NCBI GenBank assembly: GCA_963760935.1
Contig: CAVXFB010000006.1
Span: 496,001-560,000, forward strand
Source: CAVXFB01 sp963760935
Lineage (GTDB): Bacteria > Planctomycetota > Planctomycetia > Pirellulales > Thermoguttaceae
Length of the DNA stretch: 64,000 nt
Reading direction: 5' to 3'
A program made the position numbers and the translations under genes. The notes under the pieces were generated by a model. It saw only the letters and a program-made list of their open reading frames with translations. It was not told the origin of the DNA and searched no databases. Positions 28,390 through 37,279 of this stretch are shown in pieces (the stretch's first letter is position 1; every line of letters starts with the position of its first letter).

Positions 28390-28603
28390 TGATATGCCAC
28401 TGATTCGCCGTGGCTGCAAATTCGGATTTGGCAGGAGCCCGAACCGTCCGAATTCCGAATTCTAAGAATAGCGCGACCTTAGCGAATCCTTTGACTGTAT
28501 CGGTGGTATTTGGTACGATCCACGATTGAGGGTGCCAATTCGTTGTCAGACACCCGCCGTGTGATGGGCCGCGTGAGTGAAACGGGGGTTCCAGGAACAC
28601 GCT

Positions 28604-29260
28604 ATGGATGTGAAGCTTGTTGTTGTCGGCGGCAAGCAAGCGGGCACGGTGATCGCCGTGGCCGGGCCCGAGTTTCTTATTGGCCGAGGGGCAGAGTGCC
28701 GGCTTCAGCCGCGGAGCAGCTTGGTCAGTCGCAAGCATTGCTCGATCGTCGTTGAAGGAGAGACGGTTGCCATCAAGGATTTTGGCAGCACCAACGGAAC
28801 GTTGGTCAACGGCGAGCGCGTCCAACAGCGTCGCGAGCTAAACAACGGCGATCACATCAAGATTGGCCTGCTAGAATTGGAAGTCCGGCTAGTGGCCAGC
28901 GCAGGCGCAAAGAAGTCTGGCGTGGCCCCAGTTCGGGACGCTGCCGCCCGCTCAAAGACATCCGGGGCGGTCGGCGACGATGATCTGGATATCAGCCAAT
29001 GGTTGGATGACGACCAGGAACCGCCGAAAACCGCCGGGCCCGACGAAGCAACGTCCGTGCATGACACGGCAGTTTCCAAGCCCGTCGACGAAACAGTGAC
29101 CACCATGCCGACGACAGCCGAATCGGCGAAACAGCCCAAGAACGGAGCGAAACCGACCAAGAGCGGCGGCCATTTCCAACCGCCGGCCAAGCCGCTTGCC
29201 GATAGCAGCAAAGCCGCAGCCGAGGACGTACTGCGGAAGTTCTTTCATCGAAACGCCTGA
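28604..29260 (+). CDS. FHA-domain protein
   Basis: 218 residues from ATG 28604 behind CCAGGA. The N-terminal 95 residues are a forkhead-associated domain that binds phosphothreonine: FLIGRGAECRLQP, SSLVSRKHCSIVV and DFGSTNGTLVNGERV hold the conserved GR, S..H and NG. The remaining half is low-complexity and acidic/Pro/Lys-rich (DDDLDISQWLDDDQEPPK) and ends with a short helix, AAAEDVLRKFFHR. It is probably a cytoplasmic adaptor in Ser/Thr-kinase signalling; no kinase is nearby. Confidence 0.9.
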   Translation: MDVKLVVVGGKQAGTVIAVAGPEFLIGRGAECRLQPRSSLVSRKHCSIVVEGETVAIKDFGSTNGTLVNGERVQQRRELNNGDHIKIGLLELEVRLVASAGAKKSGVAPVRDAAARSKTSGAVGDDDLDISQWLDDDQEPPKTAGPDEATSVHDTAVSKPVDETVTTMPTTAESAKQPKNGAKPTKSGGHFQPPAKPLADSSKAAAEDVLRKFFHRNA

Positions 29261-29291
29261 GTGCTACCAGTGGTAGCATCGAGAGACAAAC

Positions 29292-29552
29292 GTGAGAGCA
29301 GCCAAGGAAATGCAGAAGTCGTCCGCCATACTGGGAATGGCTTTTGACGGCGATGACGGCGAAACACGGCTTACGCGGGGCAAGAACTTCGTGCTGGTCG
29401 GCGGGTGTCACGAGACGCATGCCGTCATGCAAGAGACGGCCATCAAAATCAACGAGCAACTCGACAAACGCAAGAAGCGTCTGGAAGAGGTGCCCGTCAG
29501 CGAACTCCGCAGCATCTGTCGCGACGTGGCAGAGTCGATCCGGCGCTCCTGA
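29292..29552 (+). CDS. Small conserved-looking protein of unknown function
   Basis: 86 residues if begun at GTG 29292, or 80 from ATG 29310. The sequence SSAILGMAFDGDDGETRLTR, NFVLVGGCHETHAVMQETAI and INEQLDKRKKRLEEVPVSEL suggests a small soluble alpha/beta protein with a helical end. It follows the FHA gene by 31 bases on the same strand, so they may be cotranscribed. I do not recognise the family. Confidence 0.6.
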   Translation: MRAAKEMQKSSAILGMAFDGDDGETRLTRGKNFVLVGGCHETHAVMQETAIKINEQLDKRKKRLEEVPVSELRSICRDVAESIRRS

Positions 29553-29844
29553 GGCGCATCTCAGTATTGAGTAGCGATCAGATCGTTTTCGGAACCGCAG
29601 AATCACGCCGCTCGTAACGCAACGCGTCCGTGCGACACGCGCTAGGGCTGCATCGAACGCCGCTGTTCTTCGACCATTGCCCACCGGGAGCGCCAGGGCA
29701 GGCCGCTTCGGCGAACCCACCGCGACAGCGCACCACCCATTTTGTTTAGACTTCCCATTGCGGCGGCGTCTCCCCCTTTGGAAGACGGCAAAATCTACGA
29801 AAACGATACAGTTTGCCACCGCCGGGGCCGATTCTAAGAATACT

Positions 29845-30762
29845 ATGTGGTGTACTCACTGCCGCCAGGATGTTCCTGCGCTTCCGTCGAGCGATTCGGG
29901 CGCCCTTTGCTGCCCTCGCTGCGCGCAGGAAATCGGCGCCGACCCAGCGAAACCGGCCCAAGCGCCGGCATACGATGGCTGGGAACTGGACGAGCAGTTG
30001 CGGCACATTGAGCGAGTGCTCGAGGTCCAAAATCGCACAAGCGATAGGCCAAGCGGGGCCTGCGAGCGCGACACGACACGATTTGATTTTGGCCACGCAG
30101 GCACGCCCCCGTGGCAATTCGCCACTCCGGCGCGCAAGTCAAAGCAGTGCAGCCCCAAGGCAAGCTCAGGCGTCGGAACGCTCATCGCGACCGCCTTGTC
30201 GCTGGGCACGATGAGTTTTGTCTGCGGTGGCATCTTGCTGGGATGGTCATTGGCAACCGGCCGGCAAGAGCTTTGGAACATCGGATTGCCGGTGGCAATC
30301 GCGGGCCAAATCGCGCTAGTCGTTGGCCTGGCCCTTCAGCTCGATCGACTCTGGCGTGACAACCGCGAGGCGATCACCAAGCTCGGCAGCGTCGACGAGC
30401 AGTTGCACGAGCTGAAGGCCGCCACAACGCTCCTTGGCGCCAGCCAGGGTCCCGCCGGCAGCGTGTTCTATTCCCATTTCGCCAGCGGCGCCGGTTCACA
30501 GCTACTCTTGACCGATCTAAAGGGCCAACTCGATCTGTTGGCGCTCGAAGATCGCGCAGGAAGGCAACTAGATCGCACTAGGGATAAGTATAGCGCATTG
30601 GGCGCCATGCTCACGCCTGCCGTGAGCGTGTGCTGTTTTTCGCGATCAGGGCTGCTTGCTGAGACTGAAGATTGGCAGCATCAGCGCCAGACCAATCGTG
30701 CCCACCACCACACCCATCACGCTAATCATGATTGGCTCGATCAGACTGGTGGTGGCCTTTAA
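29845..30762 (+). CDS. Zinc-ribbon membrane protein, C-terminus probably frameshifted
   Basis: It begins MWCTHCRQDVPALPSSDSGA followed by CCPRC, a two-CxxC zinc ribbon. It has an acidic linker with AYDGWELDEQLRHIERVL, two membrane segments (TLIATALSLGTMSFVCGGIL; LWNIGLPVAIAGQIALVVGL) and a coiled-coil-like end (LDRLWRDNREAITKLGSVDE). As read it overlaps gspF tail to tail by 117 bases and ends in His-rich nonsense. Dropping one C at 30546 gives GQLDLLALKIAQEGN and a stop at 30571, a natural helix end that removes the overlap. Function unknown. Confidence 0.65.
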   Translation: MWCTHCRQDVPALPSSDSGALCCPRCAQEIGADPAKPAQAPAYDGWELDEQLRHIERVLEVQNRTSDRPSGACERDTTRFDFGHAGTPPWQFATPARKSKQCSPKASSGVGTLIATALSLGTMSFVCGGILLGWSLATGRQELWNIGLPVAIAGQIALVVGLALQLDRLWRDNREAITKLGSVDEQLHELKAATTLLGASQGPAGSVFYSHFASGAGSQLLLTDLKGQLDLLALEDRAGRQLDRTRDKYSALGAMLTPAVSVCCFSRSGLLAETEDWQHQRQTNRAHHHTHHANHDWLDQTGGGL

Positions 30763-31833
30763 CGACGTTTCGACTTCGCCGTCGTAATAGGTGCTGACTT
30801 TTTCCAGGACGACGTCCAGCTTGCCCGTGTCCTCGCCGGCGGCGATCATTTGCACGAGTACGCGCGGAAAAAGGGGATTGCCGTGAAGGATTTCACAGAT
30901 GCGTTTTCCGCCGGTCACTTCGTCGAGGACCTTAGCCCAAAGTTGTTGATAGTAGTAATTCGACGAGACGTCGCCTGCCAGCCGAATGGCGTCCATCACC
31001 GGCACGCCGCTGGCCAACATGGTGCCGAGCGTGCGGATTCCGCGGCTGATGACGACCTTGCGGCACATAGGGCCGACGATCGGGAGATTGATCTTTACCC
31101 AGTCAATGACTTTTCGACCGGCGTCGGTGCGTCGGGCGTAGAGGAAGCCAACTGTCAATGCCACGGCGCCAATCAGCCAGAGATACCAGTAGTTTAGAAC
31201 GACGTCGGAAATGGCCATCATGATGAGAGTTGGCTTCGGCAGTTTGGTTCCTCTGGATTTGAACAGGGGCGTGAACTTTGGCAAGATGTAGGTCAGGAGG
31301 AAGACGGTCACGCCGCTGGCCACGACCATCATGACCATCGGATAGGCCATGGCCGCACGAACTTTGCTCCGGGTCTCCAATTCCTTGCGCAGGTAGGTGG
31401 CAATTCGGTCGAGCATGGAGCCCAGCGAGCCCGTGGATTCGCTGGCTTTGACCAACGAGACGTACGTCTTGTCAAAGTGGTTCGGAAATCGGGCCAAGGC
31501 GGCGGAGAAATCCAAGCCTCCTTCGACGTCTTCTTTAATGCTCTTGAGCACTTTGCGGAGGGTGGGATTTGGCTCCTGGTCGACGATGCCGCCCAGGGCC
31601 GTCGAGAGCGTAATGCCAGTTTCGACCATGATGGCCAACTGGCTGGTAACGTAGACCAACTCGCTTCTGGAGACTCGCCGGGGGAAGATGCCATCGTCGC
31701 CCGTTTCGGTCAAATCGAGGACCTGGAAACCGTCGCGGCGGAGATGTTGCGTGGCCTCTTCGACCGAAGTGGCCTCGACCTCGCCCGTGTGGGCGTTCCC
31801 CATCGCATCGCGGACGCGGTATTGAAAGGTCAT
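30646..31833 (-). CDS. gspF: Type II secretion/type IV pilus inner-membrane platform protein (GspF/PilC)
   Basis: 395 residues. The platform protein is thought to couple the assembly ATPase to pilin extraction. Two GspF domains are visible. The N-terminal one has ASVEEATQHLRRDGFQVLDL, then VTSQLAIMVETGITLSTALG. The second has RKVVISRGIRTLGTMLASGV and PLFPRVLVQMIAAGEDTGKL. Three membrane segments are present, the last being LIEPIMISVMGVVVGTIGLA. It lies 67 bases downstream of the ATPase gene. Confidence 0.95.
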   Translation of the reverse strand: MTFQYRVRDAMGNAHTGEVEATSVEEATQHLRRDGFQVLDLTETGDDGIFPRRVSRSELVYVTSQLAIMVETGITLSTALGGIVDQEPNPTLRKVLKSIKEDVEGGLDFSAALARFPNHFDKTYVSLVKASESTGSLGSMLDRIATYLRKELETRSKVRAAMAYPMVMMVVASGVTVFLLTYILPKFTPLFKSRGTKLPKPTLIMMAISDVVLNYWYLWLIGAVALTVGFLYARRTDAGRKVIDWVKINLPIVGPMCRKVVISRGIRTLGTMLASGVPVMDAIRLAGDVSSNYYYQQLWAKVLDEVTGGKRICEILHGNPLFPRVLVQMIAAGEDTGKLDVVLEKVSTYYDGEVETSLKATTSLIEPIMISVMGVVVGTIGLALMLPIFSLSKQP

Positions 31834-31900
31834 TGTTGACCGCCGATCGTTGATTGTGGCACTCAGTCGTTGACAGGTGCTTGGTTCTAAGGATCAAACA

Positions 31901-33640
31901 TCAAGTGCTTACCGCATCCGCTGCCGATGTGGTTGCATCGCCAACGATGTGGAAGACTTCTTCAACCGTGGTGAGTCCCTCGCGGACTTTGCGGAAGCCA
32001 TCGTGGCCGAGCGTGATCATGTTGTTGCGATGGGCGAGCTTGCGGAGGTTGCCGATCGTGGGATCGGCAACGATGGCATCGCGCATTTCGTCACTAATGA
32101 CCAACATTTCGTGGACGCCGAGCCGGCCCTTAAAGCCCGTGTTGCGACAGGCTTTGCAGCCGACGCCTTTGAAGTACTCGGAAAAATCGTAGCCCATCCG
32201 TTCCAGGGCCTTGCGGATATTTCGGGCCGGTTCGTACTTGGCTCGGCACTTGGCGCACACGCGGCGGACCAGCCGCTGCGCCAGCACCATATTCAGCGCG
32301 GCGCCGATCAGGTATGGCTCGACGCCCATGTTGATCAACCGGGTAATGGCCGAGCAAGCATCGTTGGTGTGCAGGGTGCTAAAGACCAAGTGCCCGGTCA
32401 AGGCCGCCTGGATGGCGGTTCGGGCAGTCTCTTCATCGCGGACCTCGCCGACCATGATCACGTCGGGATCCTGCCGCAGCAGCGTTCGCAACGCCTTGGA
32501 AAACGTCATGCCGATCTTCGTTTGCACCTGAAACTGATTAATCAGCGGCAGATGGTACTCGATCGGGTCCTCAACCGTGCACACGTTGTTCTCCATCGAA
32601 CTGATAGCGTTCAGGGCAGCGTAGAGCGTGGTCGATTTTCCACTGCCCGTGGGCCCGGTCACCAGCACGATGCCATTAGGCGCCTGGATGTTCTGCTGAA
32701 GAACCGTGAGCACGTCCTCGGCAAAGCCGAGATCTTCGAGGTTCAACGAGACGGAACGCGTGTCGAGCACGCGGATGACCGTCTTTTCGCCGTGCGTGGC
32801 CGGAAAGGTGCTGACGCGGAGATCGATCTTGCGGCCCTCGAGGATCACGTGGACGCGGCCATCTTGCGGCAGCCGTCGCTCGCTGATGTCCATCGAGCCC
32901 ATGATCTTGATGCGGCTGGTGACCGCGTTCAACAGATGCTGTGGAACTTCCAGAGCCTTGTGCAGTCGGCCGTCGATGCGGTAGCGGATGCGCATACAGC
33001 GTTCTGAGGGCTCGATGTGGATGTCGCTCGCCCCCTCTTTTACCGCGTTGAAAATGATGTAGTTTACCAGGCGGATGATCGGTGACTGGCCGGCAATCTC
33101 TTCAACGTCGCCAATGTCCTCAATGGCCTCTTCGATCACGGTCACGTCGGCCGTGTCGGAGTCCTCGATGATGTCGTCGATGACGAAGACCTTCGAGTTT
33201 GGCAGCGTGGTGATCGTGCGCCGAATGTCTTTGGGACTGGCGGCGACGATTTGCACCTGGACGTTGGTCAGCCCGCGAATCTCGTCGATCAGAAACAGGT
33301 TCGAGGGCTCGGAGACGGCGATCGTCAGTATGCCGCGAACGAGAAACAGGGGCAACACGAGGTTCTTTTCGATATACTCGCGCGGCAGAACGTCGACGAT
33401 CTTCTGGTCGAACAGCCGCACATCGAGTTTGGCGTAGGGCACGCCGTATTCCGCCGCCAGACACTCGATGACCTGGTCCTCGGTGCAGTATTCGAGTTCG
33501 ACGAGGACTTCGCCCAGCAGCTTTTTGCGGCCCTCTTGCTTTTGCCGCTCGAGCGCAGACTGCAAGTCTTCAGGGCGAATATAGCCCTTGTCGATCAACA
33601 GGCTGCCGAGGCGGCGTGGTGCGAGGGTGGCGGTGTCCAT
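31901..33640 (-). CDS. gspE: GspE/PilB-type secretion ATPase
   Basis: 579 residues, the hexameric ATPase that powers pilus or pseudopilus assembly. The N-terminal domain is GspE-like (RRLGSLLIDKGYIRPEDLQS). The core carries DIHIEPSERCMRIRYRIDG, Walker A GPTGSGKSTTL, an Asp box, Walker B-like LRQDPDVIMVGEVRDEETA and the His box LTGHLVFSTLHTNDA. A tetracysteine zinc knuckle (CAKC...CKAC) follows. It starts with MDTATLAPRRLG at 33640, 27 bases below the STAS gene. Confidence 0.95.
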   Translation of the reverse strand: MDTATLAPRRLGSLLIDKGYIRPEDLQSALERQKQEGRKKLLGEVLVELEYCTEDQVIECLAAEYGVPYAKLDVRLFDQKIVDVLPREYIEKNLVLPLFLVRGILTIAVSEPSNLFLIDEIRGLTNVQVQIVAASPKDIRRTITTLPNSKVFVIDDIIEDSDTADVTVIEEAIEDIGDVEEIAGQSPIIRLVNYIIFNAVKEGASDIHIEPSERCMRIRYRIDGRLHKALEVPQHLLNAVTSRIKIMGSMDISERRLPQDGRVHVILEGRKIDLRVSTFPATHGEKTVIRVLDTRSVSLNLEDLGFAEDVLTVLQQNIQAPNGIVLVTGPTGSGKSTTLYAALNAISSMENNVCTVEDPIEYHLPLINQFQVQTKIGMTFSKALRTLLRQDPDVIMVGEVRDEETARTAIQAALTGHLVFSTLHTNDACSAITRLINMGVEPYLIGAALNMVLAQRLVRRVCAKCRAKYEPARNIRKALERMGYDFSEYFKGVGCKACRNTGFKGRLGVHEMLVISDEMRDAIVADPTIGNLRKLAHRNNMITLGHDGFRKVREGLTTVEEVFHIVGDATTSAADAVST

Positions 33641-33667
33641 GATGCGAACAACTTTGTGGCGGGCGGG

Positions 33668-33994
33668 CTAGCGGAAGCTCTTCACGGCGTCGACGACGCT
33701 GTCGAAGACCTCCAGTTGCTGATCGAGGCGGGTGATTTCGAAGATCTTGCGGTTGTTGAGATTGCTGCTGCTGATTTTCGCTTCTCCGCCCAGGTCGCGG
33801 AGTTTGTCTTGCACGTTCAGCAGGGCGCTGAGCCCCTTGCTATCAATGGTCTCGGTCGAATCGACGTCCAGCACGATGTTGTGGTGTTCCAGCGAAGCAA
33901 AATGAGCCTCGAAAGCGTCGCACTGCTCGGCTCCAAGCTCATCGGGCGTGTGGACCACGATCACGTCACCGAACGTTTCCGTTTGAAGGTTCAT
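33668..33994 (-). CDS. STAS-domain (anti-sigma factor antagonist-like) protein
   Basis: 108 residues. ETFGDVIVVHTPDELGAEQC, HHNIVLDVDSTETIDSKGLS and LLNVQDKLRDLGGEAKISSS fit the STAS fold, with S at the usual phosphorylation site in TIDSKGLSAL. Such proteins act in partner-switching or as regulatory modules. Here it lies between the response regulator and the secretion ATPase, so a role in controlling the pilus-like machine is inferred. Confidence 0.85.
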   Translation of the reverse strand: MNLQTETFGDVIVVHTPDELGAEQCDAFEAHFASLEHHNIVLDVDSTETIDSKGLSALLNVQDKLRDLGGEAKISSSNLNNRKIFEITRLDQQLEVFDSVVDAVKSFR

Positions 33995-34062
33995 AGGATC
34001 ACATTAGTTTGGAGTTTGGAGCAGTGCGAGCACTGCGCGGTTCACCGCTCGGTGCAATGCTC

Positions 34063-34449
34063 TCATGCACTAACGGGTCGTTCTCCCAGCACGCTATCGA
34101 CTCGCTGCAATAGCTCGCGCGGACTAAACGGCTTGGCGATCACTGCCATGACGTTCCACGTGGCCGCCACGTCGTCGTGAGAAAGTTCAAAGCCCTTAGC
34201 CGTCAGCATGAAAATAGGCAGGTCGGCCGTTTCCGGGTTGTTGCGCACTTTCTGCACGAGGCCTAGGCCGTCGAGTCGCGGCATCTGGTAATCGGTGATC
34301 AGGAGGTCTGGCTTCATTTGCTGAATCGCTTCCCAAGCCTCTTGTCCGTCACCGGCGATTCGCACGTCATAGCCGGCCCTCTTCAACTTGAACTCGGCCG
34401 CTCGCAGGATGTGAATCTCGTCGTCGCAAAGGAGGATGTGTTTGGTCAT
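34063..34449 (-). CDS. Single-domain response regulator
   Basis: 128 residues, a CheY-like receiver with no output domain: KHILLCDDEIHILRAAEF, the phospho-acceptor in LLITDYQMPRLDGLG (about D51), PIFMLTAKG and VIAKPFSPREL with the conserved Lys. It is 63 bases downstream of the histidine kinase and is the likely partner. Confidence 0.93.
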   Translation of the reverse strand: MTKHILLCDDEIHILRAAEFKLKRAGYDVRIAGDGQEAWEAIQQMKPDLLITDYQMPRLDGLGLVQKVRNNPETADLPIFMLTAKGFELSHDDVAATWNVMAVIAKPFSPRELLQRVDSVLGERPVSA

Positions 34450-34512
34450 GTCAGTCTTCAGTTATGAGTGGTGCCGCCGTTCCGGCGGCCGCTAAACGCT
34501 TTTTTCCAATCC

Positions 34513-35995
34513 CTAATCCCTGCTCCCACCGGCACAAGGCAGGGCGACGATGAACGTGCTGCCCTGGCCGAGCACACTTTCCACACTAAGTTGTCCACCG
34601 TGGACTTCTTCCACGATATGCTTTGCCAGCGGTAGCCCCAGGCCGGTGCCCGAGGCCATGTCTTTGTCTTTCTTGACGCGATAGAACTTCTCGAAAACGC
34701 GTCGGCAATCGTCTTCGCTCAGTCCGACGCCGCTATCCTGAACCTCGAATCGAACCTGATCGTCTACCAATCGACTGCGGAGCGTGACGTTGCCGCCGCT
34801 CGGCGTGTATTTGATGGCGTTGGACAGGAGGTTGATCGCCGCCTGAAGCATCATGTCGCGATCGGCCAGCACACCCAGGTACAAAGGGCTCAGTTCGCCG
34901 CGCAGCTCGATATGTTTGGCGTCGGCCGATGGCTGAACGACGTGCAACGCCTCCTCCAGCAACTCGTTGAGCGACCTTTGCTGCTTGCTGACGCTGACCA
35001 CGCCCGCTTCGATCCGCGCCAAGTTCAGCAAATTGTCTACCAGGCGCTGCAAACGATCTGTCTGGCTGTTGATGACGCTCAAGAACTCCTCGCGGGTCTC
35101 TTCGTCTTCGGCGTCGCCGTCGGCCAGCAGTTCAACGTACGCCTTGATACCGGCCAAAGGTGTCTTCATTTCGTGGCTCACCGACGAGACGAACTCGGCG
35201 TTTCGCTTCTGCAACGCCTTTTGATCGCCGATATCGCGAAGCACGGCCACGGCGCCGTCCGCCATATTGTCGCCCACCTCAGCGCCATCCTTGGCCGAGA
35301 GCTTCACGGCCGTGGCTCGATACCAGCGCGAATGGCCTTCGGCGTCGGCGATCTCCACTTCATCGGTGCGATGGGCGGCACTCCTGCGCTGACGCGTGCT
35401 CGTCAACAGGCTCACCAACTTCTCACAGTGAACTAGCTGTGCCAGTGCGCGGGTCTCGGCATTCTCCGCGTCCACGCAAAACAGCGTCTTGGCGCTCGGA
35501 TTCATCAGCACGATCTCGTCATAGTTGTCGATGGCAAGAATCGGGTCGGCCAATCCGGAAACGATCTGACGAATCTGTTCGGCTTGTTCGATCGCTCTGC
35601 GGCAGCGGACCTCCAGCGAAGTCCGCGCCTTTTCGAGGTCTGCGCACACGGCCGTTCAAATGCAGAATTGTCTTGGCGACTTGGGTCGCCGTATTGCTCC
35701 AGGAGTTTGTGGTTGGAAAGTGCGGGACGTCGACGTCGGCGGCGTAGGCCGACTGGGAGGCGAGTTGGCAGAGGGCTTCAAAATGTTGCTTGGCAGCCTG
35801 GCATTCTGAGCGACAGCGATGGGCGAGCGACAGCGTCGCGACCCAGGCCAGTGTCGAACCGACGACGAGCATTGCGGCGCGCATGGGCCAAGTGTTGGCG
35901 GCGACGAAAAGGTTACCAATCCATGCCACGCACAGGCCCGTCGAGAGTGCGAGCGCGGCGCCTGCCATCAAGTTGTGAGTTCGTGTGCGGTTCAT
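34513..35995 (-). pseudogene. Membrane sensor histidine kinase, frameshifted
   Basis: About 493 residues after repair. The N-terminal part (35995 leftwards) has two membrane segments (LMAGAALALSTGLCVAWIGN; MRAAMLVVGSTLAWVATLSL) and runs to TQVAKTILHLN. The frame then changes and continues as VCADLEKARTSLEVRCRRAI, a signalling helix. A PAS domain (LADPILAIDNYDEIVLMNPS), HisKA with FVSSVSHEMKTPLAGIKAYV and HATPase_c with NAIKYTPSG and GTGLGLPLAKH follow. Removing one C from the CC at 35652-35653 (GG on the coding strand) gives HLNAVCADLEK and one continuous frame. Likely an assembly error. Confidence 0.85.
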
Positions 35996-36040
35996 CGATC
36001 AGGTTGCAGACTGCGACTCACGTCGCCGATGTGTAACGTT

Positions 36041-36117
36041 GTAGGAGACGACTCCTGTCGCCGATCTGCGCGCTCAAAGCGCCGTGCAGATCGGCCGATC
36101 AGCGACAGCAGTCGTCT
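36041..36117 (+). repeat. Nested palindromic repeat downstream of the TPR gene
   Basis: An outer inverted repeat (AGACGACTCCTGTCGC near 36046 against GCGACAGCAGTCGTCT ending 36117) surrounds an inner hairpin with 9-bp perfect arms, CCGATCTGC at 36061-36069 and GCAGATCGG at 36086-36094. No T-run. It separates the TPR gene from the histidine kinase gene. Confidence 0.8.
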
Positions 36118-36152
36118 GGTATGGGCCGGTTCAGGCGGGAACCGCGTTGGCC

Positions 36153-37279
36153 TTAGCGGAGGGTCTTGTATCTTGGGTCCAGCATGCCGGCCTGTCGGAA
36201 GTTCTCTTCCGCGGCCTCTTGCTGGCCCAATTTTGCCAACGCACATCCCAGTAAAAGGTAGGATAGGGCACTGGAGTTGTCCAACGAAAGCGCTTGCTGG
36301 AGTGCGACTTGGGATGATTTATAGTCGCCTGTGCGGTAATAGGCGGCACCGAGCATCCGCTGGACCGCGGCTGAGCGTGGAAACTGCTTGGCGGCCGGCG
36401 TGAGCAGCTCGACAGCCACGTGCGGGCTGTCAGCTCGCAGGGCGATGGCGGCGGCCGAGACAGGGATTTGCGGGTTATCCGGCTTCGTGGCAGCCGCCCG
36501 GTGGAAATAGCCTATCGCTGTCTGGGGGGAGCCCGCAGCGAGGGCCGCCCGTCCTTGTTCCAACAGGGGAGCCGCTGGATCCGTGTCGGCAATGCCGTTA
36601 GAGCCGGCAGATGCCTTAGAGTCGTGCGACGTGGTGTTGCGCCGCGACAGCGGAGGCGATGGAGCAACATAGCTGGCCGGCGAGTTCTCGGCGGCCGAAT
36701 CGATGATCACGTCGGAGTCGTCAAGCGCGGTAGCTCTTGATTCCCGAATCTTCTGTTTGGCAGTTTCGCGGGCAGACTCATAGGCGGTGGCATAGTCTGG
36801 ATTGTCCGGCGCGCGCGCGCGGCCCGCTCATAATAGCTGAGTGCGTCAGACGTTTTTCCCTGGGCGTCGAGCGTCAGACCCATCGTGTATTGCACTTCGG
36901 CGTCGTTGGGATAAAGGTCCAGCGCCGATTTGGCATGCCGGTTGGCTGCTACCGGATCGTTTTGCGACAAGCACAGTTCGGCCAGCAACAGGTGGGCATT
37001 GCGATGCTTCGGATTGCGGGCGAGCAGCCTTTCCAGCGTTTCGCGACAGCCTTTTGGATCACGTTGTTGCAGCCACTGGGCCTGGGCGGATTCAAACTCC
37101 GCCGCATCACGTTGCTCTTGGAAATGGCGTGACATTTCGCTCTGGCGCTGCTTGCGCTTCGGCGTGATGTCGCCCTTCGTCATCGAATCAGGGACACGAA
37201 GACCGGCGCAGCCCGCGGCCAGCACGAGCATGAGGACGCTCAAGCCAAGGGCGAACCGGGCCTTGGAGTGCGACGTCAT
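36153..37279 (-). pseudogene. TPR lipoprotein of the pilus cluster, frameshifted
   Basis: About 374 residues after repair. It starts MTSHSKARFALGLSVLMLVL then AAGCAG, a lipoprotein signal, followed by TPR units (NAHLLLAELCLSQNDPVAAN; AEVQYTMGLTLDAQGKTSDA; SYYERAARA...) and, in the second frame, more TPRs (AVQRMLGAAYYRTGDYKSSQ; SYLLLGCALAKLGQQEAAEE). The break is in the GC tract at 36809-36821: with one GC unit fewer the sequence reads ERAARAPDNPDYATAYESAR and joins the two frames. Its start overlaps the secretin stop by 4 bases (ATGA), so it is probably a pilotin- or PilF-like partner of the secretin. Confidence 0.8.
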
